Origin: JABDIP01 sp965212545
GTDB lineage: Bacteria; Pseudomonadota; Alphaproteobacteria; DSM-16000; Inquilinaceae
Direction: 5' to 3'
DNA: 64,000 bases
Assembly: GCA_965212545.1 (NCBI GenBank)
Contig: CBDBVB010000015.1
Span: 124,001-188,000 of the forward strand
Under the pieces are notes generated by a model. The model made no database searches, was not told the origin of the DNA, and saw only the letters and a program-made list of their open reading frames with translations. A program made the position numbers and the translations under genes. Numbering within the stretch: position 1 is the first letter of the stretch; every line of letters begins with the position of its first letter. Positions 1 to 9,572 of the stretch are shown piece by piece.

Positions 1-89
1 ACGGTGCGACTGCTCAGGATGCCGTTATCCGGGGCGCTGTCCGGCGGCCTATCGCAGAGCGGTCGCGGTTGTGCCCGGCGAAAACGGCA

Positions 90-114
90 CGGGCCCCGCC
101 AATGGCGAGGCCCG
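90..114 (-). terminator. Intrinsic terminator after the peptide-binding protein gene
   Basis: A hairpin with CGGGCC pairing with GGCCCG and CGCC pairing with GGCG, one internal mismatch and a 3-nt loop, lies 11 bases past the stop codon of the minus-strand gene. Read on the minus strand it is followed by TGCCGTTTT. This fits a Rho-independent terminator. Confidence 0.6.
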
Positions 115-125
115 CAGTTCAGAAC

Positions 126-1916
126 CTAGTTCGAGATGCGCACGTACTGGGTCAGGTGCCGTCCCTGGATGTTGTCCTCCCACCCCTCAACCTTTTCTGA
201 GACCAGCTCCAGGTTGACGTAGTGATAGATCGGGATGAACGGCAGGTCCCGCATGAACAGCTCTTCAGCCTGCTTCAGCACCTCGGCCCGGGTTTCCAGA
301 TCGATGGTCGCTGCCGCCTGGTCCATCAGCGCGTCGTACTCCGCATTGTCGTACTTCGCGTAGTTGAAGCCGGTGTTGTCGCTCTCGACCATGAACAGGA
401 AGTTCTGTGGATCGTTGTAGTCGCCGATCCAGCCGGCCCGAGCGACCGCGAACTCGCCGCCGTCACGCAGATAGGCGTAGTGGGTGGCGACGTCGGTGTT
501 CAGCAACTCGACATTCACGCCCAGCGGCGCCCACATATCGGCGATGGCCAGGGCCACCTTCTTGTGGTTCTCCGAAGTGTTGTACCGCAGTTCAAGGGTG
601 ATCGGATTGTCCGGGCCATAGCCGGCCTCGGTCAGCAGCTCGATCGCCCGGTCTTCGCGGTCGACCATCGACATGTCGGTGAAGTCGGCGAAGGCCGGGT
701 CACCGTAGTTGCCGATGCCCGGGGGCACGAAGCTGTTGGCAGGGACCTCGCCGCCGCCGGTGATCTCCTCGACGATGAACTCGCGGTCGATCGCCATGGA
801 CAGGGCCTGGCGCACCCGCGGGTCCTTGATCGCCTCATGGCGATGGTCCAGCGCGTAATAGTAGGTGCCGAGCCGCGACGGGTTGCGGAACTCGTTCGGC
901 ATGTTCTCCATCAGCCAGCCGATCTGGTCGCTGGGAACGTCGTTGTTGGTGTGGATCTCGCCGGCCTGGAAGCGGCTGCAGCGCCGTCGACCGGTCCTCG
1001 ATCGGATAATAGTAGACCTTGTCGACCTGGACGTTGTCGGCGTCGTGATAGAACTCGTTCTTCACCGACATGACATGCGCCTGCGGCGCGACCTCGGCCA
1101 GGACAAAGGCGCCGTTGGACACCATGTTGCCGGGACGGACGAATTCGTCGCCATGCTGCTCGACCGAAGCTTGATGAACCGGCAATCCGGTTTGACGGGT
1201 CAGCAATTCAAGGAAGTAAGGAGTCGGCTGGTCCAAAGTGATTTGAAAGGTGCGATCAACTACCGCAGCCACACCGACCATGTCGAGGGTCGGGCCGTCG
1301 GCGCTGGCCAGCGCATCGGCGGCCTGATTTGCCTCTACAGCCTCTGCCAACTGTGCGGCGATCTCGGCAATCGCGGAATAGCCACCCGCAGTGTCGCCCG
1401 CTCTTAGCTGCTCCGCCAACCCTGCTGCTATCGCGACGATATTGTCGGCGATCGAACCGACCGCTGCGTCGGCGGACGCCCCGGCGGAATTCACCAGCTC
1501 CGCATTCTCGATCGGATACAGGATGTTGGCGTATTTGGCGCCGGTTGCCGGATCCAGGATCCGCTGTAAGCGAGATAGACGAAATCGCTCGGCGGTGACC
1601 GGGTCGCCGTTCGACCACATTGGCGTCTTCGCGGATGGTGAAGGTCGTACACTACGGCCGTCATCGCTGATGGACCAGCTCTCCGCCGCGCCGGGGACGA
1701 CATTGGCGAAGGCGTCGTGGATGCCACCAGCCCTTCATAGAGATCGTGCAGGATATGCGCCTCGTAGGTGGTCGAGGTGCGGTGCTGGTCAAGCGTCTCC
1801 GGCTCGCCGGTATTGCCGCGATGGAAGACGACCTCGGCCTGCGCCGCAAGCGCCGAGCCGGCAACGATCGTCGCGGCAAGAGCAGTGCGCGCAAGCACCG
1901 AAGTAAAGGTTCGCAT
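126..1916 (-). pseudogene. Peptide ABC transporter substrate-binding protein, OppA-type, frameshifted
   Basis: Periplasmic solute-binding protein (SBP_bac_5 family) that captures oligopeptides for an ABC importer. The N-terminus starting MRTFTSVLAR has a signal peptide ending near AAQA, followed by GNTGEPETLDQHR and LYEGLV, typical of OppA. The middle (ILDPATGAKYANILYP, PTPYFLELL) and the C-terminal half (RLGTYYYALD, VRQALSMAIDR, WIGDYNDPQNFL) are all recognisable but lie in different frames. Junctions fall near 1722, 1655, 1622, 1588 and 975. About 68 Ala-rich residues (1285-1488) sit where relatives have a short linker. No transporter permease or ATPase genes are adjacent. The protein is either decayed or, more likely, intact and misread. 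Family call is firm; substrate is inferred. Confidence 0.85.
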
Positions 1917-2041
1917 GTTGGATTGCCTCCACTGCAAGTGTTTGTTTCGATAGGATTGCCGATGGGGCGAGCGTGGTCCTCAACCCATCATTGGCGAGCT
2001 ACGTTAATCCCTCGCCTTAGAGGCGGCAACGGGAATCAGGT

Positions 2042-3149
2042 CTACACGCCCGCGATAGCAGGATGGGTCGGATGACCGACGATCCGACGGCCGGTTAGGA
2101 CCCTTATGCGCCTCGGGTAACGTATACGCACCCAGAGCAACGCGGTGAGCAGCAGCAGTGCCCCCGCCTGATGGGCGGCGCCCCAGTGAGACCGGCACCT
2201 GCAGCCAGCAGGGTTGCGATCCCCAGCGAGGACCTGCAGCACGGCGATCGGCCGCCGCCATTGCGGCAGGCGCCGCGCAAGCGGCGGCGGCGACGGTGCG
2301 GGCCCGAAACCACAGCAGCCAGCACCACACACGGCGGTGCCGATCGCCAGCCAGCGGTGGATGAACTGGACCAGGGCCGTATTGTCCAGCGGGTTGAGCC
2401 CAGGCGGGGATCAGGTTCCATGCCTCCGGCGGCAGCAGGCGGCCATCCATCAGGGGAAATGTGTTGTAGGCCAGGCCGGCATCGAGACCGGCGACGAACG
2501 CGCCCCAGAGCATGGTGACCGCGACCAGTGCGGTCGCGGCCGCGATGCATGTGCCGTCGCAGAGCCGTGCCGGCCGTTGACGGCTGCCGCCGTGCCCAGC
2601 AGCGATCCAGGCCTGCCACATCAGCAGGGCGTAGATCAGCACCGCCAGGCCGAGATGGGCGGCGAGCCGGTAATGGCTGACCGACGGTCGGTCCACCAGG
2701 CCGCTCTTGACCATGAACCAGCCGAGCAGGCCCTGCAGCCCGCCCAGGACAGAAGCAATCCTGCCAGCCGTGGCAGCAGCGGCCGGGCGATGCGCCCTGT
2801 CATCCAGAACCAGGCGAAGGGCAGGGCGAAGACCAGGCCGATCGAGCGGCCCCACAAGCCGGTGGAACCACTCCCAGAAGAAGATCTGCTTGAACGCCTC
2901 AAGGCCCATGCCGGCGTTGACCTTCTGGTATTCCGGGGTCGCCCGGTACAGGTCGAAGACCCGCTGCCACTCCGCCTCGCTCAAGGGCGGCAGGGCGCCG
3001 ATCAGACGGCCGCCACTCCACCATGGACAGTCCGGAACCGGTCAGCCGGGTGATCGCGCCGATCACCGCCATGGCGAACACCATCGCCGCGCAGGCCAGC
3101 AGCCAGATAGGCGATCGCCCGATCTGCTGTCGGCGCGCGGCAATGGCAT
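2042..3149 (-). pseudogene. Heme A synthase, COX15/CtaA family, frameshifted
   Basis: Integral membrane enzyme that oxidises the heme O methyl group to make heme A for cytochrome oxidase. Recognisable pieces in several frames, in the right order, are IWLLACAAMVFAMAVIGAIT, LTGSGLSMVEW, PPLSEAEWQRVFDLY, FKQIFFWEWFHRL, SHYRLAAHLGLA, AGLDAGLAYNTFPLMDG, FIHRWLA and HQAGALLLLTALLW. The heme-ligand histidines of the family (WFHRL, AAHL, FIHRW, HQAGA) are all present. The footprint of about 369 codons matches normal COX15 length. At least six indels break it, near 3110, 3005, 2850, 2755, 2395 and 2215-2300. The start is taken as the ATG at 3149 (MPLPRADS). The exact 3' end is uncertain because of the shifts. 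Confidence 0.85.
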
Positions 3150-3308
3150 GGGGAAAGGGTCTCGGTGGTCACGCGGGTCGCTCCGTTGAGGGGGGTAGGC
3201 TCCACGACATAGATGGCGCGATACCGCTGGGCCGTCAAACGGCATGAGGACGTTGCCGGCTGCGAACTCGATGATGCCAATGGTTCGGCTATTCCACAGA
3301 CGTCGCCT

Positions 3309-3405
3309 GTCATTCCCGCGAAGGCGGGAATCTGGCTACGGCGTTCACGGCAGACGGCGACCGCACCTCCGGGCGCACTGGATTCCCGCCGTTCGCGGGA
3401 ATGAC
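3309..3405. repeat. REPIN-like paired palindrome, family A
   Basis: Two palindromes of about 20 bp, ATTCCCGCG..GGGAAT at 3312-3331 and ATTCCCGCC..GGGAAT at 3382-3402, stand about 50 bp apart. The outer ends GTCATTCCCGCGAA and TTCGCGGGAATGAC are inverted copies of each other, the layout of a REPIN. Single copies of the same motif occur near 15984, 28752 and 61011. Confidence 0.7.
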
Positions 3406-3614
3406 GATCGTGGACTGAAAGCAAGCGGATACCGCCGGACCCACCGAACATGGGCGCCAGCTCGCCGCACCAGATCCAATTAACACTCTGAATAATTCTG
3501 TAATATAAGTATATTTCACACATGATTCTGTTTGTCGAATGACGAATTACGCACATTACATTTGTAGATTCGGGAGATATTAATCCACTTTTAACGTCAT
3601 GTGGAAATGGGACC
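3406..3614. other. AT-rich leader upstream of the sulfur assimilation block
   Basis: This stretch has no convincing gene. It is much more AT-rich than its surroundings, particularly 3475-3600, and lies directly upstream of the DUF2849-cysI genes, so it probably carries their promoter. I cannot point to a specific -35/-10 pair or regulator site. Confidence 0.4.
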
Positions 3615-3918
3615 ATGGCTTGGACAGTGATCACGGCGAACCGCTTGCGGGAAGGGGATGTGGTCTACCTGACCGAAGGCGCCGGCTGGACCGAACGCCT
3701 GCCCGAGGCCTATGCGGTGCAGACGCCGGAGGAAGAGCAGGCGCTGCTGGCCGCGGCGGAGCTGGAGGTGGCGAGGCAGCGGGTGGTTGGACCCTATGCC
3801 ATGCCGGTCGAGTCGTCGGCCGAACCGGCCTGCGCCCGATCAGCCGGCGCGAGGCGATCCGCGCCCAAGGCGGCCCCAGTCTGCTGTCAGACACCGATTT
3901 CCGCATCCAGCCGGGGAG
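3615..3918 (+). pseudogene. DUF2849 domain protein, frameshifted near its C-terminus
   Basis: Small protein starting MAWTVITANRLREGDVVYL. It matches the DUF2849 family that sits just upstream of sulfite reductase genes in alphaproteobacteria. The role is not established; the constant link with cysI suggests a part in sulfite or nitrite reduction. The first 70 residues or so are in one frame. The conserved tail (RPISRREAIRAQGG) is in another frame after an indel near 3820. No clean stop is seen before cysI begins at 3928, so the end given is approximate. The family usually has about 100 residues, as the combined reading does here. Confidence 0.65.
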
Positions 3919-3927
3919 TGGATGCAC

Positions 3928-5592
3928 ATGTACCGGTATGACGAGTTCGACCATACCCTGGTCGCCGAACGGGTGGCGCAGTTCCGCGACCAGGTCGACC
4001 GGCGCCTGGCCGGCGAGCTGAGCGAGGAGGAGTTCAAGCCGCTCCGGCTGATGAACGGGCTCTACCTGCAGCTCCACGCCTACATGCTGCGGGTGGCGAT
4101 CCCGTACGGGACCATCTCGTCGAACCAGCTGCGCATGCTGGGCCACATTGCCCGGCGCTACGACCGCGGCTTCGGCCATTTCACCACCCGGCAGAACATC
4201 CAGTACAACTGGCCGAAGCTGGAGGAGATGTCCCGGACATCCTGGACGATCTGGCCAAGGTCGAGATGCACGCCATCCAGACCAGCGGCAACTGCATCCG
4301 CAACGTCACCGCCGACCATTACGCCGGCGCCGCCGCCGACGAGATCGAGGACCCGCGCATCTATGCCGAGATCATCCGGCAATGGTCGACCCTGCATCCG
4401 GAATTCTCGTTCCTGCCGCGCAAGTTCAAGATCGCCGTGACCGGCGCGCCCAGCGGACCGCGCCGCCATCCGGGTGCACGACATCGGCCTGCAGGTCATG
4501 CGCCGCAACGCGCCGGCGAGGTGGGCTTCGAGGTGGTGGTCGGCGGCGGCCAGGGCCGCACGCCGATCATCGGCACGACGATCCGGGACTTCCTGCCCAA
4601 GCAGCATCTGCTGTCCTATCTGGAAGCGATCCTGCGCGTCTACAACCAGCTGGGCCGGCGCGACAACCTGTTCAAGGCCCGCATCAAGATCCTGGTGAAA
4701 GAGACGGGCGCGGATCGCTTCGCCCGAGATGGTCGAGCAGGAATGGGAGCAGATCCGCGACAGCGCCCTGGCGCTGCCGGCGGAGGAAATCGCGCGCATC
4801 GAGCGCTATTTCGCGCCGCCGGCCTTCGAGGCGCTGGACCCGGTGCGCCGCAGTTCGAGGCCCGGCAGCTCGAGGACCCGGCCTTCGCCGCCTGGGTCGG
4901 GACCAACCTGTCGCCGCCCACAACAGCCGGGCTACGCCATCGTCACCATCTCGCTGAAGCCGATCGGCGGCGTGCCGGGCGACGCCACCGCGGATCAGAT
5001 CGATCTGGTCGCCGATCTGGCCGAGCGGTTCAGCGCCGACGAGGCCCGGGTCAGCCACGAACAGAACCTGGTCCTGCCGCACGTCCGCCAGCTGAGCGAT
5101 GTCCACGCCGTCTGGCAGGCGCTGACGGCCGCCGGCCTCGCGACCGCCAATCTCGGGCTGGTCTCGGACATCATCGCCTGCCCCGGGCTGGACTACTGCA
5201 ATCTGGCCAATGCCCGATCGATCCCGGTGGCGCAGCGGATCTCGCAGCGCTTCGCCGATCTCAAGCGGCAGCACGATATCGGCGAGCTGAAACTGAAGAT
5301 CTCCGGCTGCATCAACGCCTGCGGCCATCATCATGTCGGCCATATCGGCATTCTGGGCGTCGACAAGAAGGGCACCGAATTCTACCAGATCACGCTGGGC
5401 GGCAGCGCCGACGAGAACGCCGCGATCGGCAAGATCGTCGGTCCGGCCTTCTCCTATGACGACGTGGTCGATGCGGTGGAGACGATCGTCGACACCTATG
5501 TGGCGATCCGCCGTGACGGCGAACGGTTCAACGACACCGTCGCCCGGGTCGGCCTCGCCCCGTTCAAGGAGACGCTCTATGCCGCTGCTTAA
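3928..5592 (+). pseudogene. cysI: Assimilatory sulfite (nitrite/sulfite) reductase hemoprotein, frameshifted
   Basis: Siroheme and 4Fe-4S enzyme reducing sulfite to sulfide with six electrons. The N-terminus MYRYDEFDHTLVAERVAQF, the ferredoxin-like half-domains (GHFTTRQNIQYNW, IQTSGNCIRNVT) and the cofactor motif are visible. Cluster and siroheme cysteines are in ACPGLDYC (about 5178) and SGCINACGHHH (about 5305), the C-x5-C and C-x3-C pattern of the family. The 3' half from 4925 is one clean frame. The 5' half has about six single-base shifts, near 4226, 4450, 4510, 4720, 4850 and 4915. Length (about 555 codons) is normal. No CysJ flavoprotein is present; ferredoxin and FNR genes downstream are the likely electron source. 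Confidence 0.9.
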
Positions 5593-6098
5593 GCATGGCC
5601 GACCGGCCGAGGATGTCTGGGTGGCGATCGGCGACGACGAGGCCCTCTCCGACCGACTGCTCCGGCAATCCTTGTCCCTGGAGCGCTGGCAGCGCGACCG
5701 CGAGCGTTGCGCGGCCACAACGGCCGCTCGGCATCCGCCTCGAACAGCGACCAGTCGCCGGCGCTGGTCGCCGACGACCTGTCGCGCTTCGCCCTGGTCG
5801 TGCTGGACTTCCCGTGTTCCGCGACGGCCGGCCGTTCTCCTATGCAAGGCTGCTGCGCGAGCGCTATGGGTTCGCCGGCGAGATCCGGGCCACCGGGCCA
5901 TGTGCTGCAGGATCAGTACCTGTTCCTGCACCGCTGCGGCGTCGACGCGCTTGGAGGTGGCCGATGCGAGGCGCGGCGGAGCGCTGGCGGCAGGCGCTGG
6001 CGGAGATCAGCGCCGCCTATCAGCCGGCGACCGACCGCCGTCCCTGGATCGGCCAGTTGCGTCGGCAGGCCACCGCCGCCGCCCAGGCCGCCGAATAG
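5579..6098 (+). pseudogene. DUF934 protein, sulfite-reduction partner, frameshifted
   Basis: Starts at an ATG that overlaps the cysI stop by 14 bases, so it is probably translationally coupled. The pieces MPLLKHGRPAEDVWV, FRDGRPFSYARLLRERYGF, GHVLQDQYLFLHRCGVDALEV and the C-terminal AERWRQALAEISAAYQ are those of DUF934, a family of about 160 residues annotated as a probable oxidoreductase tied to cysI. They lie in three frames, with junctions near 5705, 5810, 5900 and 5960. The biochemical role is not established. The context in the sulfur block is strong. Confidence 0.8.
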
Positions 6099-6124
6099 AC
6101 AAGCCGCCGAATAGGACAACCGCC

Positions 6125-6686
6125 ATGATCCCCATCATGCTCGACCCGGGCCGGCTGCGGCTGGCGCTGGTCGGCCGCGGCCCGGTCGCCGTCAACCGGC
6201 TGCGCGGCCTGCTGGAAGGCGGCGCGCAGCACCTGACGGTGTTCTCCGACGACCCCGGCGACTCGCTCGCCGCCATGGCCGGGGACCGTCTGGTGCTCGC
6301 CATTCCGGACGCGGAATGGCTGCGCAGCTTCGACGTGGTCTGGGTCGCCGACATGGACCGGGGGACTATCCGACGCCATCGCCCGCGCCGCCCGCGCCGT
6401 CGGAACCCTGGTCAATGTCGAGGACGACCGGCCGAACTGCGACTTCCACACCCCGTCGCTGGTGCGGCGCGGCGACCTGCTGCTGACGGTCTCGACCGGC
6501 GGCCGCAGCCCCGGTCTGGCGGCCCGCATCCGCCGCTATCTGGAGCGGGTGTTCGGGCCGGAATGGGCCGGCCGGCTGGACGATGTGGCGAAGAAGCGCA
6601 CGACCTGGCGCCGCCGCGGCCTGCCGCTGTCGGAGATGGCGCGCAAGACCGACGAGCTGGTCGCCAGCCGGCGGTGGCTGTCGTGA
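6125..6686 (+). pseudogene. Siroheme synthase N-domain: precorrin-2 dehydrogenase/ferrochelatase, one frameshift
   Basis: Corresponds to the CysG N-terminal or Met8 domain, which oxidises precorrin-2 with NAD and inserts iron to make siroheme for CysI. It opens MIPIMLDPGRLRLALVGRG with the NAD-binding glycine loop, and continues DAIARAARAVGTLVNVEDD, NCDFHTPSLVRRGDLLLTVSTGG and SPGLAARIR, the family hallmarks. A run of five G near 6359-6363 breaks the frame; four G would restore RGLSDAIARA. The TGA stop at 6684 overlaps the GTG start of cysH. The methyltransferase half of CysG is the separate cobA gene further on. Confidence 0.85.
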
Positions 6687-7418
6687 AGTCCGACCGGCAC
6701 ATCCTGGCCGATCCGGACACGCTGGTGTCCCGTGTGGCGGCGCATCGGGCGCGCATCGGCGACCGCGCCGGACCGGAGCTGCTGGAGACGCTGATCGCCG
6801 GACCGCTGGCCGGGCGAATCGCGCTGGTGTCCTCCTTCGGGGCGGAGAGCGCGGTGCTGCTGCACATGGTGTCGCGGGTCGACCCGATGACGCCGGTGAT
6901 CTTCCTGGATACCGGCAAGCTGTTCGCCGAGACCCTGGCCTATCGCGACGCGCTGGCCGGCCGGCTCGGGCTGGGCGACATCTGCGCAGCGTTGCCCCGG
7001 ACCCGGCCGATCTGGCGCGCCACGATCCCGACGGCACCCTGTGGAGCCTGGAGCCGGATCTGTGCTGCCATCATCCGCAAGACCGAACCGCTGGACCGGG
7101 CGCTGGACGGCTTCGATGCCTGGATCACCGGCCGCAAGCGGTTCCACGGCGGCTCGCCGCGGCGCCCTGCCGACCCTGGAGGGCGATCCGGCCACCGGCC
7201 GCATCAAGGTCAATCCGCTGGCGCCCTGGTCCGAGGACCGGCTGTCCCGCTATCTGGCCGATCACGACCTGCCGGTGCATCCGCTGGTCCATGACGGCTA
7301 TCGCTCGATCGGCTGCGTGCCCTGCACCCGGGCGGTCGCTCCGGGCGAGGACGCCCGCGCCGGCCGCTGGTCCTGGCTCGACAAGAGCGAATGCGGAATC
7401 CATGGCGATGGCATCTGA
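6683..7418 (+). pseudogene. cysH: Adenylylsulfate reductase, thioredoxin-dependent 4Fe-4S type, frameshifted
   Basis: Reduces adenylylsulfate to sulfite using thioredoxin. It begins with GTG overlapping the preceding stop. The PP-loop-like SSFGAESAVLLHM, VIFLDTGKLFAETLAYRD, the cysteine pair in LCCHHIRKTEPL, GFDAWITGRKRFHGG, the second pair in GCVPCT and the C-terminal ECGIHGDGI are all visible. The CC plus CxxC pattern marks the iron-sulfur APS reductase type, not the E. coli PAPS type. Frames change near 6990 (after GLGDIC), 7070 and 7160. The product supplies sulfite to CysI upstream. Confidence 0.88.
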
Positions 7419-7450
7419 GTATCAGAGGCTCTTGATCGGCGCGAATTCCG

Positions 7451-7592
7451 CCTCTCCCCTTGCGGGAGGGTGGCGATCGCGCGAGCCGGGTGAGGGGTCG
7501 CGCGGCTCATGCCGCGCGCAGTTGGTATCGCAGCCCCCTCACCACTCCCACGGCTTCGCCGCGGGTCCCTCCCTCTCCCACGAGGGGAGAGG
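7451..7592. repeat. REPIN-like paired palindrome, family B, inside the sulfur gene block
   Basis: The left end CCTCTCCCCTTGCGGGAG (7451-7468) and the right end CTCCCACGAGGGGAGAGG (7575-7592) are near-perfect inverted copies. Inside them GGTGAGGGGT (7489-7498) faces CCCCCTCACC (7534-7543). The element fills most of the gap between cysH and cobA. This resembles the dispersed non-coding paired palindromes common in alphaproteobacterial genomes. Confidence 0.7.
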
Positions 7593-7667
7593 GGACGGTG
7601 CAACGCGACGACGGCTGCCGAAGCGCCGACGTCGCCATGGGACCTACCCGAATTCGAGCCCGGGACC

Positions 7668-8476
7668 GTGTGGCTGGTCGGGGCCGGGCCGGGGGATCCC
7701 GGGCTTCTGACCATGCTGGCGGTGCAGGCGCTGCGGCAGGCCGACGTGATCGTGCATGACGCGCTGATCGGCGACCGCATCCTGGCCGGGGCGCGGCCGG
7801 ACGCGGTTCTGGAGTATGCCGGCAAGCGGGCCGGCCGGCCGTCGCATCGCCAGCCGGAGATCGCCGCGCGGCTGATCGCCCATGCCCGGCCGGCCGCCGG
7901 GTGCTGCGCCTGAAGGGCGGCGACCCGTTCGTGTTCGGCCGCGGCGGCGAGGAAGCCCTGGCCCTGGCCGATGCCGGCATCCCGTTCCGGGTGGTGCCGG
8001 GCATCACCGCCGGGGTCGGCGGCCTGGCCTATGCCGGCATTCCGGCGACCCATCGCGGCATGACCGGCGTCGTCTCGCTGGTGACCGGCCGCGGCAGCGC
8101 TGGAAAACTGCCGGAATCGATCGATTGGCAGGCCCTTGCCCTTGCGTCGCCGGTGATCGTCTTCTACATGGGCTTAGGGACGATCGGCACCATCGCCGAG
8201 CGCCTGATGGCTGCCGGCCGGCCGCCGATGACGCCGGTCGCGATCATTTCCGACGCCACCACCGGCCGGCAATCGGCGATCACCACGACCTTGGCCAGGG
8301 CGGCGCGCGACGTGGTGCGGCTCGCCGCCAAATCGCCGGCCATCATCGCAGTCGGCGAGGTGGTGCGGCTGCGGGAGACCCTTGCGGCGTGGCAGCAGAT
8401 CGCGCCGGACGGAAGCACGATCGCCGAGAGCGAACAGCAGATGATCGTCGAGCGCCTGACCCGGGCCATTGGCTGA
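7668..8476 (+). pseudogene. cobA: Uroporphyrinogen-III C-methyltransferase, one frameshift
   Basis: SAM-dependent methylation of uroporphyrinogen III to precorrin-2, the branch step to siroheme. Seen are VWLVGAGPGDPGLLT, the SAM-site LRLKGGDPFVFGRGGEE, VVPGITAG, AGIPATHRG and FYMGLGT, all diagnostic of the family. One indel near 7895 (a C/G run) splits the first 75 residues from the rest; one added G restores ARAGRRVLRLKGG. The start is unclear: the frame is open far upstream through the repeat element and has no ATG near the conserved N-terminus. The GTG at 7668 is the closest candidate. About 18 bases separate it from the next gene. Confidence 0.85.
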
Positions 8477-8494
8477 GATATAACGAGAAGATCA

Positions 8495-9547
8495 ATGGAT
8501 AATACGCTGAATAATATCGACATTCGAACCATTCAGACCGATGTCATTATCATTGGCGCCGGGCCGGTCGGTCTGTTCGCGGTGTTCGAGCTCGGCCTGC
8601 TGAACATGCGCGCGCACCTGGTCGACAATCTCGACAAGATCGGCGGCCAATGCGCCGAGCTGTATCCGGAGAAGCCGATCTACGACATCCCGGGCCGGCC
8701 GCGCATCACCGGCCAGCAACTGGTCGACGATCTGATGGAGCAGGCGAAACCGTTCGAGCCGGTCTTCCATCTCAGCCAGCAGGCCGACAGCATGGAGAAG
8801 ACCGAAGATGGCCGTTGGCGCCTGACCACCTCGATCGGCACCGTGCTAGAGGCGCCGGTGGTGGTGATCGCCGCCGGGGCCGGCAGCTTCGTTCCGCGCC
8901 GCCCGCCACTGCCGGGGATCGAGGCGTTCGAAGGCACGTCGGTCCATTACGCCGTCCGCCGCATGGAGGATTTCCGCAACCGCCATGTGCTGATCGCCGG
9001 CGGCGGCGACAGCGCGCTCGACTGGACCTTGAACCTGCAACCCCTGGCGGCGACAACCGCTCTGGTGCACCGGCGCGATGATTTCCGCGCCGCCCCGGAC
9101 AGCGTGTCGAAGATGCGGGCTCTTGTCGCCGATGGCGCGATGGACCTGCATATCGGACAGATCACCGCCCTGCACGGTTCGGATGGCTGGCTGGACGCGG
9201 TCACGGTCAAGGGTGCCGACGGCGAGGTGCAGGTGGCCTGCGACACCCTGCTGCCGTTCTATGGGCTGAAGATGGAACTCGGCCCGATCGCAGGCTGGGG
9301 CCTGAACCTGGACCGCAACTTGATCTCGGTCGACACCGAGAAGTTCCAGACCAGCGTGCCGGGCATCTTCTCCATCGGCGACATCAACACCTATCCAGGC
9401 AAGCTCAAGCTCATCCTGTCCGGCTTTCATGAGGCCGCATTGATGGCCCAGGAGGCCTTCCGGCTGGTCTATCCGGACGAAAAGCTGGTGTTCCGCTACA
9501 CAACCTCGTCCAGCGACCTGCAGAAGAAGCTCGGCGTCAGCGCCTGA
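8495..9547 (+). CDS. Ferredoxin-NADP reductase, thioredoxin-reductase-like type
   Basis: FAD enzyme of 350 residues moving electrons between NADPH and ferredoxin. The FAD-binding loop IIGAGPVGLFAVFELG is at residues 19-34, the NADPH loop LIAGGGDSALDW is near 165, and the C-terminal FAD motif GIFSIGDINTYPGK is near 290. GGQCAELYPEKPIYDIPG is typical of this FNR class (YumC type). The CxxC redox pair of true thioredoxin reductases is absent, which separates the two. It lies 18 bases after cobA and 25 before a 2Fe-2S ferredoxin, so all three probably share a transcript and supply CysI. It reads intact. Confidence 0.9.
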   Translation: MDNTLNNIDIRTIQTDVIIIGAGPVGLFAVFELGLLNMRAHLVDNLDKIGGQCAELYPEKPIYDIPGRPRITGQQLVDDLMEQAKPFEPVFHLSQQADSMEKTEDGRWRLTTSIGTVLEAPVVVIAAGAGSFVPRRPPLPGIEAFEGTSVHYAVRRMEDFRNRHVLIAGGGDSALDWTLNLQPLAATTALVHRRDDFRAAPDSVSKMRALVADGAMDLHIGQITALHGSDGWLDAVTVKGADGEVQVACDTLLPFYGLKMELGPIAGWGLNLDRNLISVDTEKFQTSVPGIFSIGDINTYPGKLKLILSGFHEAALMAQEAFRLVYPDEKLVFRYTTSSSDLQKKLGVSA

Positions 9548-9572
9548 AGCGGAAAACCGAGGACATTCCAGA

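Noticed and set aside
3002..3634. A 210-codon minus-strand frame over the heme A synthase start and the repeat.
   Set aside because: It runs through the repeat and an AT-rich region with no domain, and its C-terminal part is a shifted frame of COX15.
3928..7418. Programmed ribosomal frameshifting in the sulfur genes.
   Set aside because: The shifts are many, in both directions and without slippery heptamers or shared position, which fits sequence error better.
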